Shown: piece by piece, positions 6,045 through 8,663 of the stretch | Layout of the letters: each line of letters begins with the position of its first letter | Numbering within the stretch: the first letter of the stretch is position 1 | Source: Solirubrobacteraceae bacterium | Lineage (GTDB): Bacteria; Actinomycetota; Thermoleophilia; Solirubrobacterales; Solirubrobacteraceae | Direction: 5' to 3' | DNA: 8,663 bases | NCBI GenBank assembly: GCA_019683665.1 | Contig: JADGIB010000146.1 | Span: 1-8,663, forward strand | Translations under genes and position numbers: made by a program | Notes under the pieces: generated by a model | What the model saw: only the letters and a program-made list of their open reading frames with translations | Told to the model about the DNA's origin: nothing | Database searches by the model: none

Positions 6045-7251
6045 ATGACCGAGACGCTGCGGGTGATCGAGCCCGCGACCGAGCAGCTCATCGAGGAGGT
6101 CCCCAGCGGCGGCCCCGAGGCGATCGACGCCGCCGTCGACGCCGCGCGGCGGGCCTTCCCCGCCTGGCGGGCCGTCGCCCCCGCCGACCGCGCCCGCCTC
6201 CTGCGGCGCATCGCCGACCTCGTCGACGAGCACCGCGAGGAGCTCGCGCGGCTGGAGGCCCGCAACGCCGGCAAGCCGATCGCCGACGCCCGCGGCGAGA
6301 TGGGCATGGTCGCCGACGTGTTCCGCTACTACGCCGGCGCGCCCGAGCGCCCGAACGGCGAGACGATCCCGGTCGCCGGCGGCCAGGCGTTCACCGTCCG
6401 CGAGCCGCTCGGCGTCGTCGGCCTCATCACCCCCTGGAACTTCCCGCTGGCGATCGCCGCCTGGAAGATGGGCCCGGCGCTGGCGGCCGGCAACACGCTC
6501 GTGCTCAAGCCCGCCGAGCTGACCCCGCTCACCGCGCTGCGCTTCGAGCGGCTCGCGCTCGAGGCCGGCCTGCCGCCCGGCGTCGTCAACGTCGTCGCAG
6601 GCCCCGGCGAGACCGCCGGCGCCCGGCTCGTCGAGCACCCCGGCGTCGCGAAGATCGCCTTCACGGGCTCGACCGCGGTCGGCACGACGATCGCCGCGCG
6701 GGCCGGTCCTCGGCGACTTCCTCGCCGCGCTCGAGCCCGCGGTCGCCGCGGTCCGCGTCGGCGACCCGCTCGACGAGGCGACGCAGATGGGCCCGCTCAT
6801 CTCGGCCGCCCACCGCGAGCGCGTCGCCTCCTACGTCGGCGACGACGCCCCGGTCGCGATCCGCGGCCGCGCGCCCGACGGCCCCGGCTTCTGGTTCGCG
6901 CCGGCCGTCCTGTGCCCGGTCGACCCGGACGACCGCGCCGCGCGCGAGGAGATCTTCGGGCCGGTCGCCTGCGTCATCCCGTTCGACGGCGAGGCGGAGG
7001 CGGTCGCGCTCGCCAACGACACGACGTACGGGCTGTCGGGCTCGATCTGGACCCGCGACGGCGCCCGCGCCCTGCGCGTCGCCCGCGCGATCGACACCGG
7101 CGTCCTGTCGATCAACTCGAACACGTCGGTGCGCGTGAGCACGCCGTTCGGCGGCGTCAAGCGGTCCGGGTACGGGCGCGAGCTCGGCCCCCGCGCGCTC
7201 GAGGCCTACTCCGAGGTGAAGTCCATCTACTACGCGACGGGAGCGGCATGA
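6045..7251 (+). pseudogene. Aldehyde dehydrogenase, disrupted by internal deletion and frameshift
   Basis: NAD(P)-dependent aldehyde dehydrogenase, which would oxidise an aldehyde intermediate to its acid, probably an omega-amino aldehyde given the neighbours. Residues 1-220 read normally in one frame: TPWNFP (129-134), the cofactor-binding Lys155 (LVLKPAE) and FTGSTAVG (206-213). At about 6705 the homology jumps to another frame, VLGDFLAALEPAV, and then runs normally to the end (MGPLISAAHRERV, EEIFGPV, NDTTYGLSGSIWTRD, PFGGVKRSGYGREL), stopping at 7251. The two parts total about 400 residues against 475-490. The missing stretch would contain the catalytic glutamate (ELGGK) and catalytic cysteine. 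The 1207-nt span implies a deletion of length 2 modulo 3. No single reading frame can make the enzyme. The stop overlaps the next gene's start (ATGA). Cause: true deletion or assembly error. Confidence 0.88.
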
Positions 7252-7988
7252 GGCTCAAGGACAAGGTGTGCGTCGTCACCGGGGCGTCGGGCGGGATCGG
7301 CGCCGCGACCGTGGAGGCGTTCCGGCGCGAGGGCGCCACGGTCGTCGGCGCCGACCTGGCGGCGGGCGCGCCCGGCGACCTGTCGCTGCAGGTCGACGTC
7401 ACCGACGAGGCCCAGGTCGTCGACCTGTTCGCCAGGACGGTCCAGGCGTACGGCCGCATCGACGTCCTCTTCAACAACGCCGGCATCTCCCCCGAGGACG
7501 ACGCCTCGGTCCTGGAGACGACGCTCGAGGCGTGGGACCGCGTCCAGAACGTCAACCTGCGCTCGATCTTCCTCTGCTGCAGGCACGGCATCCCCCACCT
7601 GCTGGCGTCCGGCGGCGGCTCGGTCATCAACACCGCCTCCTTCGTGGCGGTCATGGGCGCGGCGACGTCGCAGATCTCCTACACGGCGTCCAAGGGCGGC
7701 GTCCTCGCCCTCTCGCGCGAGCTCGGCGTCGAGTTCGCCCGCCGCGGCGTGCGCGTCAACGCGCTCTGCCCCGGCCCGGTCGACACCCCGCTGCTGCGCG
7801 AGCTGTTCGCCAAGGACCCCGAGCGCGCCGCCCGCCGGCTCGTCCACGTGCCGATGGGCCGCTTCGCCCGCCCCGAGGAGATCGCGAACGCGGCGCTCTT
7901 CCTCGCCAGCGACGAGTCGAGCTTCGTCACGGCCTCGACGTTCCTCGTCGACGGCGGCATCAGCGGCGCGTACGTCACGCCTGAGTGA
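7248..7988 (+). CDS. Short-chain dehydrogenase/reductase, FabG-like (NAD type)
   Basis: Predicted soluble oxidoreductase of 246 residues, full length for classical SDR enzymes. Motifs: TGASGGIG (11-18), Asp36 after the second strand (VVGADLA) indicating NAD preference, NNAG (76-79), Asn103 (NVNLRS), Ser131, and Tyr145 with Lys149 (YTASK). The family ending is well kept: CPGPVDTP (174-181), RFARPEEIANAALFLASDES, and FLVDGG (232-237). It is of the type often labelled 3-oxoacyl-ACP reductase or glucose 1-dehydrogenase, but its place after an aldehyde dehydrogenase and a glutamine-synthetase homologue suggests a role in amine or alcohol catabolism rather than fatty-acid synthesis. Its ATG overlaps the aldehyde dehydrogenase stop (ATGA), so its translation was probably coupled to that gene, and the upstream frameshift could lower its expression. 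The ribosome binding site is poor (GGGAGCGGC). Confidence 0.94.
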   Translation: MRLKDKVCVVTGASGGIGAATVEAFRREGATVVGADLAAGAPGDLSLQVDVTDEAQVVDLFARTVQAYGRIDVLFNNAGISPEDDASVLETTLEAWDRVQNVNLRSIFLCCRHGIPHLLASGGGSVINTASFVAVMGAATSQISYTASKGGVLALSRELGVEFARRGVRVNALCPGPVDTPLLRELFAKDPERAARRLVHVPMGRFARPEEIANAALFLASDESSFVTASTFLVDGGISGAYVTPE

Positions 7989-8004
7989 CCTTCGACACAC
8001 GCCG

Positions 8005-8028
8005 CCGGGCGGGGTCAAGTCGCCCCGG
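8005..8028 (+). terminator. Possible hairpin terminator after the cluster
   Basis: CCGGGCG (8005-8011) can pair with CGCCCCGG (8021-8028), with one bulged base, around a 9-nt loop. It lies 17 bp after the dehydrogenase stop, in the only gap before the next gene. There is no T-run after it, and GC-rich DNA forms such stems readily, so the call is tentative. Confidence 0.3.
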
Positions 8029-8049
8029 GGGGCCGCCGACCTCCGGGGA

Positions 8050-8663
8050 GTGAGCCTCAAGCACCTCGTCTCCAAGCTCCTGGCCGGCGGCCTGATGGCC
8101 GGCGTCGTGCTCTTCTGGTGGCCGCGCCACTACCCGACCGACGGCGTGCAGTGGCTCGCGGCCCGCAGCGTCCTGGCGACGCTCGGGTTCGAGCTCATGC
8201 TCCTCGCCTTCACCCCGATCGAGGACCGCATCGTCGGCCGCGTCCGGGGCCGCCTGCCGGTCGGCCGGCTGCGCCGCCGCGCGCAGCGCCTGCCCGCCCC
8301 CGCCCGCGGCGCCGGGATGGGCGCCGCCGCGATGGCCGCGATCGCCGTGCCGGTCGCGCTGCTCGCCGGCGCCGGGCCGGCGCCCGAGCCGGACGCGCCG
8401 GTCACGGTCGAGCGCACCGGCCCGGTGAAGGTCGTCCGCCAGGTCGTCGTCAAGCACGAGGTCATCCGCGACGAGGTCGTCGTCCCCGCGCCTGCCGACG
8501 GCGCCGCCCCCGCCGCGTCGGCCTCGACGCAGGCTCCGGCGGCCGAGCCGGCCGCGCCGTCGCGTCCGCGCGCGCGCACCGAGCCGCGGCGTGAGCGCGC
8601 CCCGCAGGCCGAGGCCGAGCCGGCCCCGCAGCCCGAGGCCGAGGCGCCCGCGACGACGACCCC
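8050..8663 (+). CDS. Hypothetical membrane protein with Pro/Ala/Glu-rich tail (3' end outside window)
   Basis: Unrecognised protein; 204 residues are visible and the frame is open to the right edge. Likely membrane segments: about 9-24 (ending VVLFWWP), 36-55 (LAARSVLATLGFELMLLAF) and 88-109. A basic loop (60-85, many Arg) between the second and third segments suggests that loop is cytoplasmic. After the third segment come a Val-rich charged stretch (VTVERTGPVKVVRQVVVKHE, 118-137) and then a low-complexity Pro/Ala/Glu/Arg tail from about 146, probably exposed outside the membrane or spanning the wall. GTG at 8050 is chosen because high-GC3 coding and the hydrophobic segment begin there; GGGGA abuts it, too close for a normal ribosome binding site, and ATG at 8095 is an alternative. 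Same strand as the catabolic cluster, separated by 61 bp and a possible hairpin. Function unknown. Confidence 0.7.
   Translation, partial: MSLKHLVSKLLAGGLMAGVVLFWWPRHYPTDGVQWLAARSVLATLGFELMLLAFTPIEDRIVGRVRGRLPVGRLRRRAQRLPAPARGAGMGAAAMAAIAVPVALLAGAGPAPEPDAPVTVERTGPVKVVRQVVVKHEVIRDEVVVPAPADGAAPAASASTQAPAAEPAAPSRPRARTEPRRERAPQAEAEPAPQPEAEAPATTT
8601..8644 (+). repeat. Imperfect 24-bp tandem repeat in the protein tail
   Basis: Positions 8601-8620 recur at 8625-8644 with 18 of 20 bases identical, a 24-bp period, encoding PQAEAEPA followed by PQPEAEAP. More copies may follow past the window edge. It fits slippage-driven growth of a low-complexity tail. Confidence 0.45.

Noticed and set aside
5172..6800. 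Long minus-strand open frame (542 codons)
   Set aside because: It is antisense to well-supported genes, has no recognisable domain and shows the composition of a mirror frame.
6045..7988. Apparent 647-residue aldehyde dehydrogenase / short-chain dehydrogenase fusion
   Set aside because: The middle (about 6705-7247) is Arg-rich nonsense while true dehydrogenase homology runs in another frame to 7251; the frameshifting deletion creates the false fusion.
1..8663. CRISPR arrays, insertion sequences, prophage or integrase genes, rRNA genes
   Set aside because: No regularly spaced repeats, transposase or integrase motifs, or structural RNA signatures were seen on either strand.

Overview
The DNA is extremely GC-rich, with G or C in almost every third codon position. 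Genes are packed tightly with stop/start overlaps, and several starts are GTG. Gene content (an MmyB-type XRE regulator beside a short-chain dehydrogenase, a FadR-type GntR regulator, a polyamine-type glutamine-synthetase homologue) fits a high-GC actinobacterium. My best guess is Thermoleophilia/Solirubrobacterales, but that is inference from style, not a search result.

Layout. (1) 1-1372, plus: an S8 subtilisin-like peptidase with a complete catalytic domain; its secretion signal and propeptide are not visible and its frame is open to the left edge. (2) 1363-4048: a minus-strand MmyB-type regulator, convergent with and overlapping the peptidase, and divergent from a plus-strand pair encoding an NADP-type short-chain dehydrogenase and an aldo/keto reductase. 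The divergent gap holds a perfect inverted repeat. (3) 4049-4371: a 55-nt nested hairpin, a small acidic minus-strand ORF abutting it, then a promoter/operator region. (4) 4372-7988, plus: a probable catabolic cluster of glutamine-synthetase family protein, FadR-type GntR regulator, aldehyde dehydrogenase and short-chain dehydrogenase. This set resembles gamma-glutamylation routes for amine or polyamine catabolism: ligase, regulator, aldehyde oxidation, oxidoreductase. (5) 8050-8663, plus: the 5' part of an unrecognised membrane protein with a Pro/Ala/Glu-rich tail, cut by the right edge.

Most notable observations. First, two genes of the catabolic cluster have lost their catalytic cores. The glutamine-synthetase homologue has an in-frame internal deletion of roughly 165 codons. 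The aldehyde dehydrogenase has a deletion of roughly 75 codons that also shifts the frame. The regulator between them and the dehydrogenase after them look intact. This is either recent pathway loss or an assembly error, and read mapping would decide. Second, a matching 23-bp inverted-repeat site (arms AAAGGT / ACCTTT, 11-bp spacer) lies just upstream of both damaged enzyme genes. It is a strong candidate operator for the encoded GntR regulator.
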